From Nannocystis sp. (lineage in GTDB: Bacteria; Myxococcota_A; Polyangia; Nannocystales; Nannocystaceae), in assembly GCA_016712315.1 (NCBI GenBank), contig JADJRG010000029.1, positions 434,001-498,000 on the forward strand: DNA of 64,000 bases. Reading direction: 5' to 3'. Below the pieces are notes generated by a model. The model saw only the letters and a list, made by a program, of their open reading frames with translations. It searched no databases and was not told the DNA's origin. A program made the position numbers and the translations under genes. Below are positions 43,651 through 51,847 of this stretch, piece after piece. The stretch's first letter is position 1. Each line of letters opens with the position of its first letter.

Positions 43651-43881
43651 TTGCGCCTGGGAGCGCTCTGGTTGATCGTGGCCGCGCTGGCCTTGGGCTC
43701 TTGTATCAGCAAGACGCCTCCAGCCGCGTGGCCTCCGCCGGAGCCGCCCAGGATCGCCAAGCCGCTGGTCGATGCGCCGGCCACGGCGGAGAGTGGCGGC
43801 TGCGGCGCGGCCTGTGATAACGATTCACCGATCGATGACGAAGCCGCCCTTCCGCAAGATCCTGGTCGCGAACCGCGGTGA
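43651..43881 (+). CDS. Small predicted lipoprotein overlapping accC
   Basis: This 76-residue frame starts TTG directly after the rpoZ stop and encodes RLGALWLIVAALALGSCIS, a signal with an LGSC lipobox, then a Pro-rich stretch and a short Cys/Asp-containing end. It overlaps the accC start by 47 bases. The lipobox supports a real gene, but its size, TTG start and overlap leave doubt. Confidence 0.55.
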   Translation: MRLGALWLIVAALALGSCISKTPPAAWPPPEPPRIAKPLVDAPATAESGGCGAACDNDSPIDDEAALPQDPGREPR

Positions 43882-45349
43882 GATCGCGCTGCGTGTCTTC
43901 CGTACCTGCGCTGAGCGAGGGATCGCGACGGTGGCCGTGTACTCGGACGCGGATCGTGACGCGCTCCACGTCGCTTACGCGGATGAAGCCGTGGCGATCG
44001 GCGGTCAGTCGGCGGCTGAGAGCTACTTACGTAGCGAGAAGATCGTCGCGGCGGCGAAGGCTACCGGCGCGGAGGCGATCCACCCGGGGTATGGCTTCCT
44101 CAGCGAGCGCGCCTTCTTTGTTGAGGCCTGCGCGGACGCGGGAGTGACCTTCATCGGCCCGCCAGCGCGGGCGATGGAGGTGATGGGCGATAAGGTGCGG
44201 GCGCGTGAGGCGATGTCCGCCGCGGGCGTCCCGGTGGTGCCCGGGGTGAACGATCTGATGTCGGCCGATGACGTGGTGGCCGCGGCGCGCTCGATCGGGC
44301 TGCCGGTGATGCTCAAGGCGTCCGCGGGCGGCGGCGGGAAGGGCATGCGGATCGTCGAGCACGAGGCGGATCTGCTGCGGGCGTACGAGGGGGCGAGCCG
44401 CGAGGCGTTGGCGTCGTTCGGTGACGGCCGGATGTTGATGGAGCGGGCGATCCTGCGCGCGCGCCACGTCGAGATCCAACTGATGGCCGATAACCACGGC
44501 GGTGTGGTGTTCCTGAACGAACGCGACTGCTCAGTGCAGCGGCGCCATCAGAAGGTGATCGAGGAGGCGCCGTGCCCGAGCCCGCAGATGAGCCCGGCGA
44601 TCCGCGCGGCGATGGGCGATGTGGCGGTACGCGCGGCGCGTGCGGTCGGGTATAGCGGCGCGGGCACCGTCGAGTTTCTGTTTGAGGAGGGGGCGAGCGG
44701 GCCTCGCTTCTATTTCCTCGAGATGAATACGCGGCTCCAAGTCGAGCATCCGGTGACAGAGGCGACCTGCGGGCGTGATCTCGTGTGGGACCAGATCCGG
44801 GTCGCGGCGGGCGAGCCTCTGGGGTTCACGCAGGACGATGTGCGCCTGCACGGCCACGCGATCGAGTGCCGGCTGTACGCAGAAGATCCCGTGCGATTCT
44901 TGCCCTCTCCAGGGACGGTGCGGATGGTGCGATGGCCAGTTGGCGCCGATATCCGGGTTGATACCGCGGTCGCCAGCGGTTCGGTGGTGTCGAGCTTCTA
45001 CGATCCGATGATCGCCAAACTCACGGTGTGGGGGGCGGATCGCCGGAGCGCGATCCGAAAGATGCGGGAGGCGCTGCGCTCGACGGTGCTGCTCGGGATC
45101 TCGACCAACATTCCCTTTCACCTGCGGGTGCTCGAGGACCCCGACTTCGTCGCGGGGCGCTTCTCGACCCGCTTTATCGAGGAGCACCCGGCTCTGCTGA
45201 GTCAAGACGCGCTCGCGGAGGCGGACTCGCGGGCGATCGCGGCGGCGGCGGCGGTCGCCGCCGCCGCCGCGGTGGGTGCGTGTGAGCAGGGGGCGCCGGG
45301 CCCGCAGATCTCCGCGTGGCGACGGGCGAGCGGCTGGCGGCGCGATTGA
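43835..45349 (+). CDS. Biotin carboxylase (acetyl-/propionyl-CoA carboxylase subunit)
   Basis: The 504-residue ATP-grasp enzyme carries the full biotin carboxylase order: FRKILVANRGEIALRVFRTC, AIHPGYGFLSERAFF, KASAGGGGKGMRI, ERDCSVQRRHQKVIEEAPCP, FYFLEMNTRLQVEHPVTEA and SFYDPMIAKLTVWG. It carboxylates biotin on a carrier protein using ATP and bicarbonate. No biotin-carrier domain is attached, so a separate carrier is needed. The C-terminal 60 residues are Ala-rich and not part of the core. Whether it serves acetyl- or propionyl-CoA carboxylase is not decidable here. The ATG at 43835 fits the normal family start. Confidence 0.93.
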   Translation: MTKPPFRKILVANRGEIALRVFRTCAERGIATVAVYSDADRDALHVAYADEAVAIGGQSAAESYLRSEKIVAAAKATGAEAIHPGYGFLSERAFFVEACADAGVTFIGPPARAMEVMGDKVRAREAMSAAGVPVVPGVNDLMSADDVVAAARSIGLPVMLKASAGGGGKGMRIVEHEADLLRAYEGASREALASFGDGRMLMERAILRARHVEIQLMADNHGGVVFLNERDCSVQRRHQKVIEEAPCPSPQMSPAIRAAMGDVAVRAARAVGYSGAGTVEFLFEEGASGPRFYFLEMNTRLQVEHPVTEATCGRDLVWDQIRVAAGEPLGFTQDDVRLHGHAIECRLYAEDPVRFLPSPGTVRMVRWPVGADIRVDTAVASGSVVSSFYDPMIAKLTVWGADRRSAIRKMREALRSTVLLGISTNIPFHLRVLEDPDFVAGRFSTRFIEEHPALLSQDALAEADSRAIAAAAAVAAAAAVGACEQGAPGPQISAWRRASGWRRD

Positions 45350-45381
45350 TCTCAGCGGCGATCTAGGGCACCAAGGCGGCC

Positions 45382-47016
45382 GTGCGTAGCAAACGAGGCA
45401 AGGCCACCAAGTTTATCTTCGTCACCGGCGGGGTGGTCTCGTCCCTCGGAAAAGGGCTGTGCGCCGCGTCGATCGGGGCGTTGCTCGAGGCGCGCGGGCT
45501 GAACATCGGCCTGCAGAAGCTAGATCCGTACCTCAACGTCGATCCTGGGACGATGAACCCGATCCAGCACGGTGAGGTCTTTGTCACCGATGATGGGGCC
45601 GAGACAGATCTGGATCTGGGTCACTACGAGCGCTTCGTGTCGCACCGCATGAGCCGGAGCAGTAACTTCACGTCGGGCCAGATCTATGAGGCGGTGATCC
45701 GCAAGGAGCGGCGCGGGGACTACCTCGGGCAGACGGTTCAGGTCATCCCGCACGTCACCAACGAGATCAAGGAGTGCATCGTCGCGGCCTCGGAGGGGCT
45801 GGATCTGTTGATCGTCGAGATCGGCGGGACGGTCGGTGACATCGAGAGCTTGCCGTTCCTCGAGGCGATCCGGCAGCTGCACCTCGAGCTCGAGCCGAAG
45901 GACACGGCGTTCGTCCACCTGACGTTGTTGCCGTACTTGCCGTCGGCCGGGGAGCTGAAGACCAAGCCGACGCAGCACTCGGTGATGAAGATGCGGGAGA
46001 TCGGGATCCAGCCGGATATCCTGGTCTGCCGCAGCGAGCGGCCGATCGCTCGCTCGACCCGCGACAAGCTGGCGCTCTTCACCAACGTGCGCGCGGACTC
46101 GGTGATCTCGCTGCCGGACATGGACACGATCTACAAGGTGCCGCTGCACCTCCATGATGAGGGGCTGGACGATAAGCTCTGCGAGCTGCTCAACATCTGG
46201 AGCCGCGAGCCGCGCTTGGACGAGTGGAAGCGGATCGTGACGACGGTGCAGAACCCGTCGCACCGGGTGAAGATCGGGATCGTCGGCAAGTACGTGGAGC
46301 TCGCCGAGTCCTACAAGAGCTTGCACGAGGCGCTGGTTCACGGCGGGATCGCCTGTGACGCCGCCGTCGAGGTGACGTACCTCGACGCGGAGAAGATCGC
46401 GGCGAACGGGCCCGAGGACGCGCTTGCGGAGGTCGATGGGGTCTTGGTGCCGGGAGGGTTCGGTGAGCGGGGGAGCGAAGGCAAGATGGCGGCGATCCGG
46501 TACGCTCGCGAGCGCGGGATCCCGTTCTTTGGCATCTGCTTGGGCATGCAGCTCGCCGTCTGCGAGTTCGCGCGCGGCGTCGTCGGGATCCGAGGGGCCC
46601 ACAGCGCGGAGTTCGGCGGCGAGGATGAGGTCGCGGTGATCCACCTGATGTCGACGCAGGAGGGCGTCGAAGAGAAGGGCGGGACGATGCGGCTCGGCGC
46701 CTATGACTGCGCGCTGGTGCCCGACACGATCGCCGCGCGGATCTACGGCAAGCTGTTGATCTCAGAGCGGCACCGTCACCGCTATGAATTTAACAACCAC
46801 TTCCGCGAGCGGCTGAGCGCCGCCGGGCTGGTGCTGAGCGGGCTCTCCCCCGATCACCGCTTGGTCGAGATGATCGAGCTGCCCGCGAGCGCGCACCCGT
46901 TCTTCGTCGGCTGCCAATTTCACCCGGAGTTCAAGAGCCGGCCGACTCAGCCGCACCCGCTCTTCGTCGCCTATGTCGCCGCGTCGCTGCACTACCAGCG
47001 CCAGCGGCGGGCCTGA
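45382..47016 (+). CDS. pyrG: CTP synthase
   Basis: The 544-residue enzyme makes CTP from UTP and glutamine. The N-terminal synthase domain begins KFIFVTGGVVSSLGKGL, with LQKLDPYLNVDPGTMNP and VEIGGTVGDIESLPFLEAI. The C-terminal class I glutaminase domain has GVLVPGGFGERGSEGK, FFGICLGMQLAV (catalytic Cys) and GCQFHPEFKSRP (catalytic His-Glu). The start is GTG at 45382. Length and domain order are normal. Confidence 0.97.
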   Translation: MRSKRGKATKFIFVTGGVVSSLGKGLCAASIGALLEARGLNIGLQKLDPYLNVDPGTMNPIQHGEVFVTDDGAETDLDLGHYERFVSHRMSRSSNFTSGQIYEAVIRKERRGDYLGQTVQVIPHVTNEIKECIVAASEGLDLLIVEIGGTVGDIESLPFLEAIRQLHLELEPKDTAFVHLTLLPYLPSAGELKTKPTQHSVMKMREIGIQPDILVCRSERPIARSTRDKLALFTNVRADSVISLPDMDTIYKVPLHLHDEGLDDKLCELLNIWSREPRLDEWKRIVTTVQNPSHRVKIGIVGKYVELAESYKSLHEALVHGGIACDAAVEVTYLDAEKIAANGPEDALAEVDGVLVPGGFGERGSEGKMAAIRYARERGIPFFGICLGMQLAVCEFARGVVGIRGAHSAEFGGEDEVAVIHLMSTQEGVEEKGGTMRLGAYDCALVPDTIAARIYGKLLISERHRHRYEFNNHFRERLSAAGLVLSGLSPDHRLVEMIELPASAHPFFVGCQFHPEFKSRPTQPHPLFVAYVAASLHYQRQRRA

Positions 47017-47088
47017 GCCGCGAGCGCCGGCGCCCTAGTCACTCCGACTCGATCTGATATTCTGGCGACAGAGCGAGGACGCGCGACG

Positions 47089-48564
47089 ATGGCCCTTCAG
47101 ATGCGCACGGACATGCGGATGAGCCAGCAGCTGGTGATGACGCCGCAGCTGCAGCAGGCGATCAAGCTCCTCCAGCTCTCAAGGCTCGAGCTCACCGATC
47201 TGGTCCGCGACGAGCTGCTGGAGAACCCGCTCCTGGAGGAGTCCCAAGAGAGCGGCGGCGCCGTTGATGAGGCGCCAGAGGTGGTCGACGCCGAGCGGAA
47301 CGCAGGGATCGACGCGCCGGATCCGGGGGAGATCGTCAGCGAGCCGAAGACCGACGAGGTGAAGGTCGACGAGGCCCCAAAGGACAGCTTCGATTGGGAG
47401 TCGTACATCGACGAGAGCTCGAGCTACAGCGCGCCGGGTGAGAGCAGCGGCGACGGGGAGGAGATGCCGTCCTTGGAGGCGACCTTCTCTCGCCCCGAGA
47501 CGCTGGCCGAGCACCTGCTCTGGCAGGTCCGCCTCTCGAGCTTCAGCGAGCACGACGAGGAGATCGCTGAGTACATCATCCAGTGCCTGAGCCCGTCGGG
47601 CTTCCTGACCGATGCGTCCGTGCTGCAGGTCGCTCGGCGCCTAGGCACCTCGGCGCTGCGCGTCGAGGCGGTTCTCCGGCGTATCCAACACTTCGATCCG
47701 GTGGCGATCGGCGCGCGCAACCTCGCAGAGTGCCTGTGGGTGCAGGCGCGTCACCCCGAGCATCCGATCGAGGACCCGCTGGTCTCTGGGATCATCGCCA
47801 AGCACCTCCGTAACCTCGAGAGCCGCAACTATCAGGCGATCGCGCGCGACACCGGTGAGTCGCTCGAGGAGGTGTACGAGGCGACGAAGGTGATCCAAGG
47901 CTTGGAGCCGCGGCCTGCGCGCGGGTACGCGGCGGAGTCGGCGCCTTACGTGGTGCCCGACGTGTACATCGCGAAGGTCGGCGATGAGCTGGTCGTCTCG
48001 TTGAACGACGACGGCCTGCCGAAGCTGCGGATCTCGAACTATTACCGCGCGGCGATGCAGGGGGACCCGAAGGCGAAGGAGTACATCAGCGAGCGGCTGC
48101 GATCGGCGCAGTGGCTGATCCGTTCGATCCAGCAGCGGCAGCGGACGATCGTCAAGGTGGCGAAGAGCATCCTCAAGTTCCAGCGCGAGTTCTTCGAGAA
48201 GGGCCCCCAGCACCTGCGGCCGCTGATCCTCAAGGATGTCGCTGAGGACATCGAGATGCATGAGTCGACGGTCTCGCGGGTGACCTCGAACAAGTACGTG
48301 CACACGCCGCAGGGGATCTTTGAGCTCAAATACTTCTTCAACGCGGGGATCAGCCGCCAAGGCGGCGATGAGATCGCGTCAGAGGCGGTGAAGACGAAGA
48401 TCCAGGTGCTGATCGACGGCGAGGATCCCGCTCACCCGTATAGCGACCAGCGGATCGTCGAGCTGCTCGGCGAGGAGGGGATCGACATCGCCCGCCGCAC
48501 GGTCGCGAAGTACCGCGAGCAGCTCGGGGTGCACTCGAGCTCGAAGCGCCGCAAGCTCTTCTAA
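47089..48564 (+). CDS. rpoN: RNA polymerase sigma-54 factor
   Basis: The 491-residue protein has the N-terminal Gln/Leu-rich region I (QQLVMTPQLQQAIKLLQLSR), an acidic linker (about 50-130), the core-binding domain and the C-terminal RpoN box ARRTVAKYREQLG that recognises the -24 element. Sigma-54 needs AAA+ activators, which are numerous in myxobacteria. It heads the cluster with hpf, hprK, rapZ and PTS genes, an order widely seen in Proteobacteria. Confidence 0.97.
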   Translation: MALQMRTDMRMSQQLVMTPQLQQAIKLLQLSRLELTDLVRDELLENPLLEESQESGGAVDEAPEVVDAERNAGIDAPDPGEIVSEPKTDEVKVDEAPKDSFDWESYIDESSSYSAPGESSGDGEEMPSLEATFSRPETLAEHLLWQVRLSSFSEHDEEIAEYIIQCLSPSGFLTDASVLQVARRLGTSALRVEAVLRRIQHFDPVAIGARNLAECLWVQARHPEHPIEDPLVSGIIAKHLRNLESRNYQAIARDTGESLEEVYEATKVIQGLEPRPARGYAAESAPYVVPDVYIAKVGDELVVSLNDDGLPKLRISNYYRAAMQGDPKAKEYISERLRSAQWLIRSIQQRQRTIVKVAKSILKFQREFFEKGPQHLRPLILKDVAEDIEMHESTVSRVTSNKYVHTPQGIFELKYFFNAGISRQGGDEIASEAVKTKIQVLIDGEDPAHPYSDQRIVELLGEEGIDIARRTVAKYREQLGVHSSSKRRKLF

Positions 48565-48618
48565 GCGGCTGCAGCGCGGATGTCGCCCCACGCGAGATGA
48601 GAGGAGAGTCGCCCCACG

Positions 48619-49239
48619 ATGCAGACACACTTCGTCTTCCGCCAGATGGACTCGTCGAGCGCGCTCCGCGGCTACGCTGAGGAGCGCCTCGAGAAGATCA
48701 AGCGCTACTTCGCGGATCCGCTGCGGATCAGTTGTACGTTCAGCGTGGAGAAGATCGAGCACATCGCAGAATTCGAGGTCGTGCTGCGCAACGGGCTCCA
48801 ACTTCACGCGAGCGAGGCGACCGAGAACATGTACTCTTCGGTCGATCTGGCGCTGGCGAAGATGGAGCGGCAGGTCCGCCGCTACAAGGACCGGATCCGC
48901 CACCACAAGGGCCACGAGGGGCGCAGCGCGAAGGTGCGCCTCGGCGTGATCGCCTCCGAGCGCGAGACCGACGAGCTCGCGGAGGCCAGCGCGGGCGCAC
49001 CAGCGATCGGCGCGCCTGAGCTAGCAGGGGCGCAGGGGCAGGGTCGGGTGATCCGCGCGCGTGAGGTTGAGACCGAACGCCTGACGATTGATCAGGCGAT
49101 CATGCAGATGAACCTGCTGCACAAGGCCTTCTATGTGTTCACCAACGCGGTGACGGGATCGGTGAACGTCCTCTATCGCCGGGACGCAGCGACCTACGGG
49201 CTGATTGAGCCCGAGGCGATCGAGCCGGCGGTCGAGTGA
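48619..49239 (+). CDS. hpf: Long-form ribosome hibernation promoting factor
   Basis: The 206-residue protein has an N-terminal S30AE domain (FRQMDSSSALRGYAEERLEK, FEVVLRNGLQLHASEATENM, VDLALAKMERQVRRYKDRIR). A linker follows, then the C-terminal domain (REVETERLTIDQAIMQMNLL, FYVFTNAVTGSVNVLYRRD). The long form with both domains dimerises 70S ribosomes into 100S particles in stationary phase. Position after rpoN is conserved in many bacteria. Confidence 0.94.
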   Translation: MQTHFVFRQMDSSSALRGYAEERLEKIKRYFADPLRISCTFSVEKIEHIAEFEVVLRNGLQLHASEATENMYSSVDLALAKMERQVRRYKDRIRHHKGHEGRSAKVRLGVIASERETDELAEASAGAPAIGAPELAGAQGQGRVIRAREVETERLTIDQAIMQMNLLHKAFYVFTNAVTGSVNVLYRRDAATYGLIEPEAIEPAVE

Positions 49240-49282
49240 GGCCGTGAGGGCCGACGCCGACGCGCGGTGGTAGATTGGGCTG

Positions 49283-50287
49283 ATGCCACGCGAGATCACG
49301 GTCGAGGTCGGTGCGCTGATCCGAAATTGTACGGCGCCGCTCCAGCTCGAGACGCTGTGCGAGGGCGACCTCGGCCGCAAGATCAGCAGGCCACGGATCC
49401 AAAAGGCCGGCCTCGCGCTGGCGGGCTTCGTCAAGCACGTCTATCCCGATCGGATCCAGGTGCTCGGACTGACCGAGCTCGACTACTTGATGAGCCTCCC
49501 CGAGGCGGTCGCGCTGGCAGGCCTCGAGGCGTACTGCGGCCGGCGGCTGTGCGGGCTCATCGTCTCGCGCGGCCTCGAGGTGCCGCCGATGTTGATCGAG
49601 GTGGCGCGCCTCCACGACGTGGTGGTGATGCGCAGCCCGTTGATGAGCTCGACGGTGATCTCGGTGCTGACGTCGCGCTTGGAGGAGCTGCTGGCCCCGC
49701 GCGCGTCGATCCACGGGGTGCTGGTCGATGTGTTCGGGGTCGGGCTGCTGCTGATCGGCCGCAGCGGCGTCGGTAAGAGCGAGGCCGCGCTCGATCTGGT
49801 GCTGAAGGGTCATCGCTTGGTCGCCGACGATGTGGTGGCGGTGACGGTGCGGCCGCCACACACGGTGTGGGGCGCCGCGACCGAGCTGCACCAGCACCAC
49901 ATGGAGATCCGTGGGATGGGGATCCTGAACATCACGCACCTGTTCGGGGTCGCGGCGGTGCGCGATACCAAGAAGATCGAGGTGGTGGTCGAGCTGAGTG
50001 AGGCGCGGGAGGACGACTACGATCGTTTGGGCACAGAGGACGAGGTGTGGCCGATCCTCGGGGTCGACGTGCCGCTCGCCCGGATCCCGCTCCGGCCCGG
50101 GCGGAACATCGCGTCGCTGATCGAGGTGGTCGCGCGCAACCAGATCCTCAAGTATCGCGGCCACGACTCGGCCCGCGAGTTCCAAGACAAGATCAACGCG
50201 AGGATCGCGGCGGCGACCGGTGGGGGCGTGCCTGAGCCGGTACCACGCGCGCATTCACAGCCTAATTCGCGCGCCGAGGTGGAGTGA
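49283..50287 (+). CDS. hprK: HPr kinase/phosphorylase
   Basis: The 334-residue protein has the Walker A loop LLIGRSGVGKSEAAL (about 159-168) and the HPrK signature EIRGMGILNITHLF from residue 208. It phosphorylates and dephosphorylates HPr on a serine. The target Ser is present in the HPr encoded 1.3 kb downstream. HprK is classical in Firmicutes but also occurs in some Proteobacteria and related phyla, often next to rpoN/rapZ as here. It takes the place of ptsN in the E. coli-type cluster. Confidence 0.95.
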   Translation: MPREITVEVGALIRNCTAPLQLETLCEGDLGRKISRPRIQKAGLALAGFVKHVYPDRIQVLGLTELDYLMSLPEAVALAGLEAYCGRRLCGLIVSRGLEVPPMLIEVARLHDVVVMRSPLMSSTVISVLTSRLEELLAPRASIHGVLVDVFGVGLLLIGRSGVGKSEAALDLVLKGHRLVADDVVAVTVRPPHTVWGAATELHQHHMEIRGMGILNITHLFGVAAVRDTKKIEVVVELSEAREDDYDRLGTEDEVWPILGVDVPLARIPLRPGRNIASLIEVVARNQILKYRGHDSAREFQDKINARIAAATGGGVPEPVPRAHSQPNSRAEVE

Positions 50288-50288
50288 G

Positions 50289-51143
50289 ATGGACGTCTTG
50301 ATCGTCACGGGCATGAGCGGCGCTGGCAAGTCGACGGTGCTGGCGGCCCTCGAGGATCTGGGCTTCTACTGCGTCGACAACCTGCCGGTGCCGATGCTGC
50401 CGCGCTTGGTCGAGCTGGTGGCAGAGACGGACGGCGCGCGGCGGGTGGCGGTGGGGATCGACGCGCGTGAGCCCGCGTACCTGCGCCACTTCGCGTCGGT
50501 GCACGACGCGCTGGTCGCGGCGGGACATGCCCTCGAGATCCTCTTCCTCGAGGCGCCGACCGATGTGTTGGTGCGCCGCTACTCGGAGACGCGGCGCAAG
50601 CACCCGCTGGGCGAGCTGCCGGCGGCGATCGACGAGGAGCGGGCGTTGCTGGCGGGACTGCGCGAGCGAGCGACGTCGACGATCGACAGCGCGACGATGC
50701 GCGCGCGTGAGCTGCGCCAGCTCGTGCGTGACCGCTATGCGAGCCGCGGCGTGCTCCACTTGGTGCTGATGTCCTTCGGCTTCAAGAGCGGGCTGCCGAG
50801 CTCCGCGGACTTGGTCTTCGACGCGCGCTCGCTGGCGAACCCGTTCGATGTGCCCGAGCTGCGGCCACGCACCGGCCTAGAGGCTGCGGTCGCGGACTAT
50901 GTTCTGGGCCAAGAGGACGCGACGACGCTGCTGGGACACATGGAGGGGCTCGTGCGCTTTATCGTCCCTCGCTCGATCCGTGAGGGGCGCTCGTACCTCA
51001 CTGTTGCGCTCGGGTGCACGGGCGGGCAGCATCGTTCGGTGGCGCTCGTCGAGGCGCTGGCGGTCCGTCTGCGCGCGGGCGAGCCGCTCTCCCAGCCGCA
51101 GCCGCATCTGATCGTCCGACACCGAGATATCGCAGGGAGTTAG
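50289..51143 (+). CDS. rapZ: RNase adapter / nucleotide-binding protein RapZ
   Basis: The 284-residue protein has Walker A VTGMSGAGKSTVLAALED, the conserved FYCVDNLPVPMLPRL, a GFKSGLPSSADLVFDARSL segment and the C-terminal signature GCTGGQHRSVALVEAL. In E. coli RapZ guides RNase E to the small RNA GlmZ and so sets amino-sugar synthesis; the role in this phylum is not known. The ATG at 50289 starts 1 base after the hprK stop; the longer frame overlaps hprK. Confidence 0.94.
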   Translation: MDVLIVTGMSGAGKSTVLAALEDLGFYCVDNLPVPMLPRLVELVAETDGARRVAVGIDAREPAYLRHFASVHDALVAAGHALEILFLEAPTDVLVRRYSETRRKHPLGELPAAIDEERALLAGLRERATSTIDSATMRARELRQLVRDRYASRGVLHLVLMSFGFKSGLPSSADLVFDARSLANPFDVPELRPRTGLEAAVADYVLGQEDATTLLGHMEGLVRFIVPRSIREGRSYLTVALGCTGGQHRSVALVEALAVRLRAGEPLSQPQPHLIVRHRDIAGS

Positions 51144-51146
51144 GCC

Positions 51147-51569
51147 ATGAACGAGGGGGAAGGTGGCGTCGGTGTTGTGGTGGTCGGTCATGGCATGACC
51201 GCCAGTCAGCTGCTCGCGGCCGGGCAGGCGATCGTCGGTCCGGGCGCGCTCGATGATGTGGTCGCGGTGGACGCCGGCGTAGGACAAACGCCAGAGCTGG
51301 TGGCGGCGCTGGCGCGTACGATCGCGGCGGTCGACCGCGGCTCTGGGGTGCTCTTGATGGTCGATCTGCTGGGCGCGAGCCCGTGCACCTGCGGGCTGCG
51401 TGAGGGCTCAGGGCGCCGCTTGGCGCTGATCTCGGGGCTGAACCTGGCGATGTTGCTGAAGCTCGCCTCGTTGGACCGCTCGCGCATGAGCCCGACGGAG
51501 CTGGCGGCGGCGTGCGCTGACTCGGCGCTGCGGGCTGTGAGCGTTCGAGCTGCAGAGGAGATGCGATGA
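51147..51569 (+). CDS. PTS mannose-family EIIA-like protein
   Basis: The 140-residue protein has the family N-terminus GVVVVGHGMTASQLLAAG with the phosphoacceptor His at residue 15, and LLMVDLLGASPCTCGL. It resembles the EIIA(Man/AgaF) domain. No EIIB or EIIC is encoded here, so it probably signals the phosphorylation state of HPr instead of moving sugar. It overlaps the HPr start by four bases. Confidence 0.87.
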   Translation: MNEGEGGVGVVVVGHGMTASQLLAAGQAIVGPGALDDVVAVDAGVGQTPELVAALARTIAAVDRGSGVLLMVDLLGASPCTCGLREGSGRRLALISGLNLAMLLKLASLDRSRMSPTELAAACADSALRAVSVRAAEEMR

Positions 51570-51847
51570 ACAAGGCACAGGAAGTCGCCGAAGAGGTCGA
51601 GATCGTCAATCCGCTGGGGCTACACGCGCGCGCCGCGAGCAAGCTTGTGAGCCTCGCGAATAAGTTCCAATCGGACGTCTTCCTGACCAAGGGCGAGACC
51701 GAGGTGAACGCGAAGAGCATGCTCGGCGTGCTGATGCTCGCCTGCGCGAAGGGCTCCAAGGTGCGCCTTCGCTGCGTCGGCGTCGACGCTGCCGCCTGTA
51801 ATGAGGCGCTGGTCAAGCTGGTCCGCGCTGGCTTCGGAGAGCTTTGA
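51566..51847 (+). CDS. ptsH: Phosphocarrier protein HPr
   Basis: The 93-residue HPr has the phosphoacceptor His at residue 20 in NPLGLHARAASK and the regulatory Ser at residue 51 in VNAKSMLGVL. The 31-residue spacing between them equals that of HPr His15 and Ser46. EI phosphorylates the His and HprK the Ser, and both enzymes are encoded in this cluster. It overlaps EI by four bases. Confidence 0.95.
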   Translation: MNKAQEVAEEVEIVNPLGLHARAASKLVSLANKFQSDVFLTKGETEVNAKSMLGVLMLACAKGSKVRLRCVGVDAAACNEALVKLVRAGFGEL

